Shown: positions 1 through 6,073 of the stretch, piece after piece
How positions within the stretch are numbered: the first letter of the stretch is position 1
Layout: the number at the start of each line of letters is the position of its first letter
NCBI GenBank assembly: GCA_964625745.1
Contig: CAZVCJ010000122.1
Coordinates: 1-12,262, forward strand
Source: CAZVCJ01 sp964625745
GTDB taxonomy: Bacteria; Chloroflexota; Anaerolineae; VGOG01
Length of the DNA stretch: 12,262 nucleotides
Direction of reading: 5' to 3'
Translations under genes and position numbers: made by a program
The notes under the pieces: model-generated
What the model saw: the letters and a program-made list of their open reading frames with translations, nothing else
Told to the model about the DNA's origin: nothing
Databases searched by the model: none

Positions 1-1
1 C

Positions 2-55
2 AGTTCCATCGTGGGCAGTTTGATGGCCGGCTTTTTGGCGTGGCTCGTCTTTTGA
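2..55 (+). CDS. Possible 3' end of a membrane-protein gene (partial)
   Basis: An open frame enters from the left edge and ends at TGA (53-55). It encodes SSIVGSLMAGFLAWLVF, a strongly hydrophobic stretch typical of a last transmembrane helix. Only 17 residues are visible, so no family can be named. The other two frames are less convincing: one runs on to a stop near 91 without a hydrophobic pattern. This is a weak call based on composition alone. Confidence 0.3.
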   Translation, partial: SSIVGSLMAGFLAWLVF

Positions 56-202
56 CAGCGGTGACTAACAACTTTAGTATTTCAACGACTTGACAATAAG
101 GCCTCTGGATGGCATGCTTCTGCAAAAGGCCATCTTTGAGGAGGAGGTGTTGCCCAACGGCTGTGTCCTCATCCACTAAAGGCACGCACTTGCAATCGCC
201 GT

Positions 203-230
203 TTGACAAATCGGCAAACCGCGCTATAAT
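203..230 (+). promoter_or_regulatory. Sigma70-type promoter of the riboswitch-controlled operon
   Basis: A perfect -35 box TTGACA (203-208) and a perfect -10 box TATAAT (225-230) are separated by 16 bases. Transcription should start near 237, about 17 bases before the first helix of the FMN aptamer. That is the placement expected if the RNA leader starts just upstream of the riboswitch. Confidence 0.85.
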
Positions 231-253
231 AAACCCAACAAGTGATATTTCAA

Positions 254-415
254 GACCTTCGGGGCAGGGTGAGGTTCTCAGTGTGATGCGGAACCAATTC
301 CCGATCGGCGGTGTGGAACCAGTGATTAGCTAACAACTGGTTTCGAGCCCGCGAGCCATAAGGCTGATCTGGTGAAAGGCCAGAGCCGACGGTATAGTCC
401 GGATGAGAGAGGGTC
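254..415 (+). promoter_or_regulatory. FMN riboswitch (RFN element)
   Basis: The leader contains the conserved RFN blocks in order: CTTCGGGGCAGGGTGA (257-272), ATTCCCGATCGGCGGT (297-312), AGCCCGCGAGC (345-355), GAGCCGACGGTATAGTCC (383-400) and GGATGAGAGAG (401-411). The closing helix P1 pairs GACCTTC (254-260) with GAGGGTC (409-415). Inside P3 there is the optional stem, with ACCAGT near 319-324 facing ACTGGT near 336-341. An AGCC-ATAA-GGCT hairpin stands in the variable position. One departure from the usual form is an extra stem in the P2 loop, GGTTC (273-277) with GAACC (291-295). RFN elements bind FMN and repress riboflavin synthesis or transport genes. Here the element precedes an ABC importer and an intrinsic terminator, so control by transcription attenuation is expected. 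Confidence 0.93.
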
Positions 416-464
416 AGCGAGTAGCGGCAGGCTGGTAAGCCATGCCCGGAATCGCGTGAACGCG

Positions 465-499
465 CCCCGAGACCAACAGGTCTTCGGGGTCGTTTTTTT
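465..499 (+). terminator. Intrinsic terminator, expression platform of the FMN riboswitch
   Basis: CCCCGA (465-470) plus GACC (471-474) pair with GGTC (479-482) and TCGGGG (484-489), leaving a 4-base loop (AACA) and one bulged T. A run of seven T follows (493-499). It lies between the FMN aptamer and the first transporter gene. FMN binding should let this hairpin form and stop transcription before 519. The upstream small hairpins GGCAGGCT/AGCCATGCC (about 426-446) and CGCG-TGAA-CGCG (453-464) may belong to the switching region, but the exact antiterminator was not resolved by eye. Confidence 0.88.
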
Positions 500-518
500 G
501 GGGGACGAGTAACGACGG

Positions 519-1352
519 ATGAGTAATGAGGTTGGAACAACGGCCCCAGCAGTACAACCTGGGGTGAAATCGAGGCTTACGAGCCGATTTTCGATCTTGA
601 CCAGTGAGCGAGCTGGGTATCTGTTTGTCCCCCTGGCTTTGCTCCTCTTCCTCGGCCTGTGGGAGCTAGTCGTGCGCCTGGGCGACTACCCGCCTTTCAT
701 CCTGCCCTCGCCAAGACGAGTGTACGCCAAGTTCTTGATCGTGTCCAGCAATGGCACCCTGTGGCGCCACACTCAGATAACCCTGGCAGAGGTATTCGGA
801 GGATTGGCCCTGGGCTTGACTGCGGCCACCTCGTTGGGCTACATCCTGGCCAAATCGAGGCTCGTGGAGCGCATCCTCTCGCCCTACATCGTGGCCTCCC
901 AGTCGGTCCCCATCGTGGCCCTGGCCCCTCTGCTGGTCATCTGGTTTGGCTTCGGCAGCCTGTCCAAGGTGCTGGTCTGCGCCCTGACCCTCTTCTTCCC
1001 CGTTCTGATCAACACCATCGTCGGCATCCGCTCGGCGGAGAAGGACCTGATTGACCTGATGCGCTCCCTGGAGGCCACTCGCTGGCAGGTCTTCACCATG
1101 CTGGAGGTGCCGGCTGCTCTGCCTGTGCTCTTGGGAGGGTTGAAGGTAGGGGTCACCCTGTCGGTGATCGGAGCGGTGGTGGGGGAGTTCGTTGGCGCCG
1201 ACCGCGGACTGGGCTTCCTGGTGAACCTGGCGCGGGGGCTCTTCGACACGCCCCTCATGTTCGTAGCCCTTTTCACCCTGGTGATCATCGCCGTCAGCCT
1301 GTACGCAGCCGTGGCCGCCCTGGAGAGCTTGCTGCTTTCGTGGGAAAAATAA
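519..1352 (+). CDS. ribX: ABC importer permease, ThiX/RibX/SsuC type
   Basis: This 277-residue integral membrane subunit belongs to the BPD_transp_1 permease family used by taurine, sulfonate, thiamine-precursor and riboflavin importers. A cytoplasmic N-terminus is followed by a helix at about 34-52 and a PSPRRVYAKF segment (64-72) typical of the SsuC/ThiX branch. Several more hydrophobic segments follow. The EAA loop that docks to the ATPase is at about 183-212 (SLEATRWQVFTMLEVPAALP, then GGLKVG). A final hydrophobic pair ends at 275. The length is normal for the family. The ATG at 519 is only 19 bases after the riboswitch terminator, with a purine-rich GGGGGACGAG stretch (499-508) as a rather distant ribosome site. 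It is first in a three-gene operon 24 bases before the binding protein. The riboflavin assignment comes from the FMN riboswitch, not from the permease itself. Confidence 0.88.
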   Translation: MSNEVGTTAPAVQPGVKSRLTSRFSILTSERAGYLFVPLALLLFLGLWELVVRLGDYPPFILPSPRRVYAKFLIVSSNGTLWRHTQITLAEVFGGLALGLTAATSLGYILAKSRLVERILSPYIVASQSVPIVALAPLLVIWFGFGSLSKVLVCALTLFFPVLINTIVGIRSAEKDLIDLMRSLEATRWQVFTMLEVPAALPVLLGGLKVGVTLSVIGAVVGEFVGADRGLGFLVNLARGLFDTPLMFVALFTLVIIAVSLYAAVAALESLLLSWEK

Positions 1353-1376
1353 AAATGTTTCTGAGGAGGTTTCTAC

Positions 1377-2408
1377 GTGAAGAAAAAAGGTCGTCTGGTT
1401 CTAAATTCGTTGTTGTGTCTGGCCATCGTCGCCCTCGGCGGCTGCGGCCCTGTCCTGAGCCTGCCGAAGGGCCCGTCCCAGCCGCCGGCCACGCCGACGC
1501 CGCTCGCGCCAGAGGCAATCACCCTGGCCATGGGCTTCATACCCAACGTCCAGTTCGCCCCCTTCTACGTGGCCGAGGACAAAGGCTACTTCGCCGAGGG
1601 GAACCTGGCAGTCAATTTCGACTACGGCATGGAGACGGACCTGCTCAAGCTGGTGGGCGTTGGCGAGCTGCGGTTCGCCGTGGCCAGCGGGGATCAGGTC
1701 ATCCTGGCCAGGACGCAAGGGCTGCCAGTGACCTACATTCTAAACTGGTATCGCAGGTTCCCTGTGTGCGTGGTCTCTTTGAAGGAGAAAGGCATCGAGG
1801 GAGCCAAGGACTTGGTCGGCAAGAGGGTGGGGATACCGGCTGCCGAGGGGGCCAGCTACATCGGCTGGCAGGCTCTCCTTCACGCTGAGGGGATAGACGA
1901 GGCCCAGGTCAACCTCCAGGTCATCGGCTACACTCAGGTTGCCAGTCTCACCGAGGGTCGGGTGGACGCTGCCGTGTGCTACGCCCTGAACGAGCCGGTG
2001 CAACTGAGCCGGGCGGGGTACTCGATAAATGTTATCTATGTGGACGACTACGCCAATCTGGTCTCCAACGGTCTCATCACCAACGAGCAGACCATCGCTG
2101 AGCAGCCAGAGTTGGCCCAAGGGCTGGTCCGGGCTGTGCTGCGAGGGTTAAGGTACACCATCGAACATCCTGATGAAGCCTTCGCGATATGCAAAGAACA
2201 CGTGCCTGAGATCGCGGGAGACAACGAGAGCCTGCAAAAGGCCGTCCTTCTTGAATCCATCAAGTTCTGGCAGGGCGACAGATTGGGCTATTCCGACCAC
2301 GCCGCCTGGGAGGAGTCCCAGCGCTTCATGCGCCAGATCGGGCTCATTGACGCCGAGGTGGACGTGGAGAAGCTGTTCACTAATCAGTTCGTTGTTGAAC
2401 CTCAGTAG
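1377..2408 (+). CDS. ribY: Lipoprotein substrate-binding protein, NMT1/THI5-like (probable RibY)
   Basis: This 343-residue periplasmic-type binding protein of the NMT1/THI5/SsuA family captures the ligand and delivers it to the permease. The GTG start at 1377 is favoured by a strong GAGGAGGT ribosome site (1363-1370), and translation from it gives a lipoprotein signal peptide: MKKK, a hydrophobic core, then lipobox ALGGC with lipidated Cys23. A Pro-rich linker (33-45) leads to the binding domain. That domain has the family pattern GFIPNVQFAPFYVAEDKGYF (53-72), LVGVGELRFAVAS (92-104) and VGKRVGIPAAEG (147-158). Residues 26-32 (VLSLPKG) come from a short dispersed DNA repeat in the linker. The neighbours are permease and ATPase in one operon behind an FMN riboswitch, so riboflavin or a related flavin is the likely ligand. 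A pyrimidine thiamine precursor (ThiY-like) is the main alternative by fold. Confidence 0.88.
   Translation: MKKKGRLVLNSLLCLAIVALGGCGPVLSLPKGPSQPPATPTPLAPEAITLAMGFIPNVQFAPFYVAEDKGYFAEGNLAVNFDYGMETDLLKLVGVGELRFAVASGDQVILARTQGLPVTYILNWYRRFPVCVVSLKEKGIEGAKDLVGKRVGIPAAEGASYIGWQALLHAEGIDEAQVNLQVIGYTQVASLTEGRVDAAVCYALNEPVQLSRAGYSINVIYVDDYANLVSNGLITNEQTIAEQPELAQGLVRAVLRGLRYTIEHPDEAFAICKEHVPEIAGDNESLQKAVLLESIKFWQGDRLGYSDHAAWEESQRFMRQIGLIDAEVDVEKLFTNQFVVEPQ
1454..1471 (+). repeat. Short dispersed repeat (CCTGAGC-NNNN-CGAAGGG) inside the binding-protein gene
   Basis: CCTGAGCCTGCCGAAGGG matches the core seen again at 3119-3138 (reverse complement) and 7425-7444, and in degenerate form at 3505-3521. Here it encodes LSLPKG in the linker just after the lipidated cysteine. 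The reading frame is preserved. Confidence 0.6.
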
Positions 2409-2419
2409 AGGACGAAGTT

Positions 2420-3358
2420 ATGGAGTCTGTCGGCTCTTCAGAATCTCGCAGAGTCACAATGCCGGACCCCTCAACTTGTTGGGGGTATGCTGCGACAAAC
2501 CCCAACAAGTTGGGGACTCCGGCTAGCTATTCACGCCAACTCCCAAAGACTCAGCCTGTCTTAGCAGCCGATGAGATAACCATGACCTTTCTTGGGCAGC
2601 AGGGTTCGCTCGAAGCCCTGGAAAGCGTTTCCTTTCAGGTTGGCACCGGGGAGTTCCTGTGTATCGTAGGCCCATCGGGCTGCGGCAAGTCAACCTTGCT
2701 GCGGGTCTTGGGGGGACTGGTGCGGCCCACGAGTGGCAGGGTCTATCTCGAAGGGGAGTTGCTGACTGCCCCCCGCCGCCAGATTGGCTTCGTCTTCCAG
2801 AAGGCCAACCTGATGCCCTGGCGTACCGTGCTCAGGAACGTCACTCTGCCGCTGGAGATTAAGGGGCTGAAAGCCGAAGAGTCGGGGCAACAGGCCAGGG
2901 AGCTTCTGAAGCTGGTGGGCCTGGAGGGCTTCGAGGATGCTTACCCCCACGAACTCTCAGGGGGGATGGAGCAGCGAGTGGCCATCGCTCGGGCCCTGAT
3001 CCACGACCCGGCCATTCTGCTCCTGGACGAGCCCTTCGGCTCACTGGATGCCCTGACTCGGGAGAACATGAACCTGGAACTGCTGCGCATCTGGCGGGCC
3101 GCCCCCCGTTCCTCCCAACCCTTCGATCTTGCTCAGGGCGGGCTTTTGGGGGGCGGGGGGGGGAAGACAGTGGTCATGGTGACTCACAGCATCCAAGAAG
3201 CCCTCTTCCTGGCCGATCGAATCCTGGTCATGAGTTCCCGGCCGGGGCGCATCGAAGCGACTGTTGCCGTTCCTCTGCCCCGGCCTCGCCGCCTGGAGAT
3301 GCTCTACGGCGACGAGTTCGGCGTCCTGTCCAGGCGCGTGCGGCAGGCTATCCACTGA
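2420..3358 (+). CDS. ABC importer ATPase, SsuB/ThiZ type, with repeat-derived insertions
   Basis: This 312-residue ATP-binding subunit powers the importer encoded upstream. It has Walker A GPSGCGKST (84-92), Q-loop Gln127 in FVFQKANLMPW, signature LSGGMEQR (179-186), Walker B ILLLDEP (199-205), D-loop SLDALT (208-213) and switch His256 (VTHS). The ATG at 2420 has a GAGG ribosome site (about 2407-2411) and follows the binding-protein stop by 11 bases. The domain proper begins near residue 47, so a ~45-residue extension precedes it, including an inverted repeat translated in frame (about residues 15-35). A second foreign-looking segment, Pro/Gly-rich residues 226-248, sits between LLRIW and KTVVMVTHS, where relatives normally have only a few residues. 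It contains the dispersed repeat and long G runs. An alternative ATG at 2459 would still include the inverted repeat. The catalytic motifs are intact, so the protein is probably functional. Confidence 0.88.
   Translation: MESVGSSESRRVTMPDPSTCWGYAATNPNKLGTPASYSRQLPKTQPVLAADEITMTFLGQQGSLEALESVSFQVGTGEFLCIVGPSGCGKSTLLRVLGGLVRPTSGRVYLEGELLTAPRRQIGFVFQKANLMPWRTVLRNVTLPLEIKGLKAEESGQQARELLKLVGLEGFEDAYPHELSGGMEQRVAIARALIHDPAILLLDEPFGSLDALTRENMNLELLRIWRAAPRSSQPFDLAQGGLLGGGGGKTVVMVTHSIQEALFLADRILVMSSRPGRIEATVAVPLPRPRRLEMLYGDEFGVLSRRVRQAIH
2462..2522 (+). repeat. Inverted repeat (palindromic element) within the 5' end of the ATPase gene
   Basis: A 23-base left arm (2462-2484) and right arm (2500-2522) match at 20 of 23 positions as inverted copies, separated by a 15-base loop. 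Both arms carry the core CAACTTGTTGGGG or its complement, and the outer ends are CCGGA and TCCGG. It would form a strong hairpin in the mRNA. It lies between the likely ATG (2420) and the start of the conserved ATPase domain, and it has no stop codon in the coding frame. Confidence 0.8.
3119..3138 (-). repeat. Short dispersed repeat inside the ATPase gene
   Basis: On the minus strand this reads CCCTGAGC, then CTCGAAGGG-like sequence with a 4-6 base variable centre, the same core as at 1454-1471 and 7425-7444. On the coding strand it contributes the PFDLAQG part of the unusual insertion before the H-loop. The G6-C-G9 tract directly downstream (3148-3163) ends the insertion. Confidence 0.6.
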
Positions 3359-3378
3359 GTCACTCATTAAGGAAAAAA

Positions 3379-3410
3379 CCGCCAGGTCGCGAGACCCAGG
3401 CGGCTTTTTT
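3379..3410. terminator. Bidirectional intrinsic terminator
   Basis: CCGCC (3379-3383) pairs with GGCGG (3399-3403), and an inner GGTC (3385-3388) with GACC (3393-3396) closes a GCGA tetraloop. A six-T run (3405-3410) lies on the right and a six-A run (3373-3378) on the left, so the hairpin can end the importer operon on the plus strand and also serve the convergent minus-strand gene that stops at 3588. Confidence 0.88.
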
Positions 3411-3436
3411 GTTTGCTCTTGATCATCTCATCGTTC

Positions 3437-3521
3437 GCCGAAGGTGTCCCGACCGAGGCGGAGAGGGCCCTTCGGCCAGCCGTCGTGGTGAGCCTGTCGC
3501 TTGTACTGAGCCCAGTCGAAG
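3437..3521. repeat. Intergenic repeat-derived sequence between convergent genes
   Basis: GCCGAAGG (3437-3444) faces CCTTCGGC (3469-3476) as an inverted pair. It is followed by GTGAGCCTGTCG and ACTGAGCCCAGTCGAAG (3505-3521), degenerate copies of the short dispersed repeat found elsewhere in the window. The roughly 180 bases between the terminator and the minus-strand stop at 3588 contain no gene that I can support. Confidence 0.5.
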
Positions 3522-3587
3522 TGAACCATCAGGACCGGCTCGGTCAGAGACCATGGAGGAGGGCTTCCCGCGTCCATCATAGGACGA

Positions 3588-5888
3588 TCACCTGTAGTAG
3601 CGCTCAGATGTACGGACGGATGTCCGACGTTGAAGCCTCTCCAACTTCCGCCGCAGCCAACTGCGCCAGAGAATGGGCCTCAGGCTTTGCCAGGCTTCCT
3701 CAGCCTCCTGTCCACTGACTTCCCTGCCGCTGAAGCGCTCTCTCACGTATAGATCAGTGATGCGCTGCACCGGGTCCTGCCCTTCGGGTAGAGCGGTGCT
3801 CAAGGCGGTAGCGTACTCGTACGGCGTCTGGTGTCGCTGAAACTGGATGCCAAGTCGCCGGGCAAAACTGCACAGCCTCTCGTAGACTCGCTCCACCAGG
3901 TTCAGTCCCTTCTGTTTACGCTCGCGCCAGGCCCAGAGTGCCGCCAACCCCGCCGGTATCGAAAGCAGAATCAGGCCGCCCAACCAGCGAACTGCTTGCT
4001 GTCTCCGTGGGGTTCGGCTGGCGGTGGACCTATCTCTGTCTCTAGGGAAGACATCGTCATCCGGAATCGGCTCTTCATCACCCAAACGTCTGCTTCGGTC
4101 GTCTTCCTCCGATGGCTCAATGACCTTGGGGGGCTCGGGTCGAACTATGGGCGGCTCCGAGGCCGTAGGCTCGAATTCCACCCAGCCGAAACGGGGGAAG
4201 TAGACCTCCACCCAGGCGTGGGCATCCTTTTCCCTCACCCGGTAGGCTTCCGTCTCAGGATTGTATTCACCGTGACTGTAGCCCGCTGCCACCCGCGCCG
4301 GGATGCCGACAGCGCGGGCCATCACGGCCATGGCTGAAGCGTAGTAGTCGCAGTAACCCTCGCGGACGTCGAACAGGAAGTACTCCACGCCGTCTCGGCC
4401 CTCGGGTGGCGCTTCGATCAAATCGTTGTACTTTATCTCTCGTAAGTAGCTCTCCAGGGCCGTGGCTTTGTCGTAGGCATTGTCGTGATCCCAGGTGATC
4501 CCTTGCGCAAGATAGCGCACGCATGCTGGTAGTTCCAACGGCAACTGGAGGTAGCGATCGCGGATCCAATCTGGATAGTCATCCCCGGCCGCTCGCAGGG
4601 TGTCTTCGTCGGCCGCGGATATAGAAGAGACGATGGTGTAGCTCTGGCCCTGTCTCAGGCGAGAGCGGCTATAGAGCATTGAGACGGGGGTAATCACTCC
4701 CTCTTTCTTGGCGTAGGAATCAGCCTCCTCGCCTGGTGGAGGGGGGGGCACATAACTCACCACCGCCCAGGCCGGCAGGCCCACCCGAAGAGGCTGAGCG
4801 GCGGCAAAGAGCATGGTCCTGCCAGGCAGAAATGTGGTGATAGTTTGAGTGATCTCCCGGCGCAGCTCATACTCAGGCAGCGCCAGGGGGGAGGGATCGT
4901 TGGCTTCCAGGCCGATGCTCTCCTTATCGTTATTGAGCCAGCCAGAGCCAGTGTACTGGTCGTAGAAGGCCGCCCGCCAATAGCTTCCCACTGGGGCCCG
5001 CACGTCCATCACCGCTGCCTCGCTGAGGTGGACGGGCCCTGTCAGGCCCAGCGAATTGCCGAAGGGATTGGGATAGACCGTGCCATAGTATTTGACGGCA
5101 GAGAAGAGGCGGTTCCAAATCTCTTGCACCTTCTGCCAGGGTTCGTCCAGAAACGATCCTATGTTGGAGAGTTGCTGGCCGGCGGCAGCGCCGGGCGCCA
5201 GCCAGGCGAAGGAAATGACCACGATGGAAAAGATGACCCCGGCCCGGAGGAAGGCCAGGCTGATATCGGAACTGTAGTTGATCCTGGCCGTTCGCCACTC
5301 TCGCTTTCGGATTGAGAGGTTAGAGTGCATCACCACGAGTAGCGCGAAGAAAAGATAGGCCACCAGGTACAACTCTAACCGTGGGGAGGCGTAATAGAGA
5401 TTCCAGAGCAAGACCAGGCCACAGGGGACGACCGATTCCCAGGCCTTGTGCTGGCGGAAACTATACCAGGCGGAAAGATAGCCCGCCAGCCAAAGGATCA
5501 GAGCCAGTAACAGGACAAAAATGAGGTTGTCCTCGCTGGTGCCGCCATGCGTGGCCGTCCACAGCCACTCGTTGATGCGAATCCCCAGCTCAATCATTTT
5601 TTCGCGCCAGGCGAACTGGGGGGGCAGGAGATTTCCCCCCAGGAACGCCACCCATGCTATCCCGTAAACCAGGCTGAACAAATGGGCTACCACATCGGGG
5701 AATTGGCTTTTAGCCAGGAAGAAGCCAGCGAGCGCGGAGCCCACAGCCACGAAGTATAGAGTGTCCAGGCCCTCGGCCCATTCGGCGGCGCGGATAGGCC
5801 AGGCCACGCTGAGGAGCATGCAGATTATCAAAACAAGGACTGTCCATCCTTCTCGCAATCTCGATTCGGATTTCACTTTCCGTAACAC
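3588..5888 (-). CDS. TgpA-type membrane transglutaminase-like protein
   Basis: This 766-residue protein has the three-part TgpA layout. An N-terminal membrane block (about 15-230, six or seven hydrophobic segments, DUF3488 region) is followed by an exported transglutaminase-like domain (about 440-580). A Pro/Asp/Arg-rich linker, one more membrane helix (about 632-654) and a C-terminal DUF4129-like tail (about 665-740) complete it. The papain-like active site is visible as Cys513 in GYCDYYASAM and His557 in DAHAWVEVYF. The third position is Glu573 in WVEFEPT, where the family often has Asp. The start used is GTG at 5888, and no strong ribosome site is visible. An ATG at 5819 would lose most of the first helix. 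Relatives are often encoded beside MoxR ATPase and DUF58 genes, but neither is in this window. The substrate is unknown; a role in cell-envelope protein processing or cross-linking is inferred from the family only. Confidence 0.85.
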   Translation of the reverse strand: MLRKVKSESRLREGWTVLVLIICMLLSVAWPIRAAEWAEGLDTLYFVAVGSALAGFFLAKSQFPDVVAHLFSLVYGIAWVAFLGGNLLPPQFAWREKMIELGIRINEWLWTATHGGTSEDNLIFVLLLALILWLAGYLSAWYSFRQHKAWESVVPCGLVLLWNLYYASPRLELYLVAYLFFALLVVMHSNLSIRKREWRTARINYSSDISLAFLRAGVIFSIVVISFAWLAPGAAAGQQLSNIGSFLDEPWQKVQEIWNRLFSAVKYYGTVYPNPFGNSLGLTGPVHLSEAAVMDVRAPVGSYWRAAFYDQYTGSGWLNNDKESIGLEANDPSPLALPEYELRREITQTITTFLPGRTMLFAAAQPLRVGLPAWAVVSYVPPPPPGEEADSYAKKEGVITPVSMLYSRSRLRQGQSYTIVSSISAADEDTLRAAGDDYPDWIRDRYLQLPLELPACVRYLAQGITWDHDNAYDKATALESYLREIKYNDLIEAPPEGRDGVEYFLFDVREGYCDYYASAMAVMARAVGIPARVAAGYSHGEYNPETEAYRVREKDAHAWVEVYFPRFGWVEFEPTASEPPIVRPEPPKVIEPSEEDDRSRRLGDEEPIPDDDVFPRDRDRSTASRTPRRQQAVRWLGGLILLSIPAGLAALWAWRERKQKGLNLVERVYERLCSFARRLGIQFQRHQTPYEYATALSTALPEGQDPVQRITDLYVRERFSGREVSGQEAEEAWQSLRPILWRSWLRRKLERLQRRTSVRTSERYYR

Positions 5889-5982
5889 CTACTTTGAGGA
5901 TCGCGCCTCCACAGGCGGCGTATGTCAACTGTAATACTGTCAAGTGGGCAGAAAGGTTCACACCCCCTGCACTCTGAGAACA

Positions 5983-6011
5983 ATTATACTTCAAAAGAGG
6001 ATTGGGAGCAA
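5983..6011 (-). promoter_or_regulatory. Promoter for the transglutaminase-like gene
   Basis: On the minus strand TTGCTC (6011-6006) and TATAAT (5988-5983) are 17 bases apart. Transcription would start near 5976, giving a leader of about 88 bases before the GTG at 5888. The -35 box matches consensus at 4 of 6 positions and the -10 is perfect. Confidence 0.6.
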
Positions 6012-6013
6012 GG

Positions 6014-6042
6014 TTGTCACTAATCAAACAATGTGGTAAAAT
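6014..6042 (+). promoter_or_regulatory. Promoter for the PH-domain gene
   Basis: TTGTCA (6014-6019) and TAAAAT (6037-6042) are separated by 17 bases, so transcription would start near 6049. This places the RNA start downstream of the leftmost possible start codons (6002 and 6041) and supports translation from the ATG at 6074. It lies immediately next to the divergent promoter at 5983-6011. Confidence 0.65.
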
Positions 6043-6073
6043 GTATTATCTTCGTGGACAGCGGGAGGGAAGA

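Noticed and set aside
250..540. Minus-strand open frame of 96 codons
   Set aside because: It lies across the FMN riboswitch and its terminator, whose conserved RNA blocks explain the sequence on the other strand.
884..1288. Minus-strand open frame of 134 codons inside the permease gene
   Set aside because: It is antisense to a well-conserved permease, has a low-quality Thr/Arg-rich composition and no ribosome site.
3831..4337. Plus-strand open frame of 168 codons
   Set aside because: It is antisense to the transglutaminase-like gene, whose catalytic motifs prove the minus-strand frame.
6002..6073. Upstream extension of the PH-domain protein by 24 residues
   Set aside because: The extension would overlap the predicted promoter and lacks a ribosome site, while ATG 6074 has a good one.
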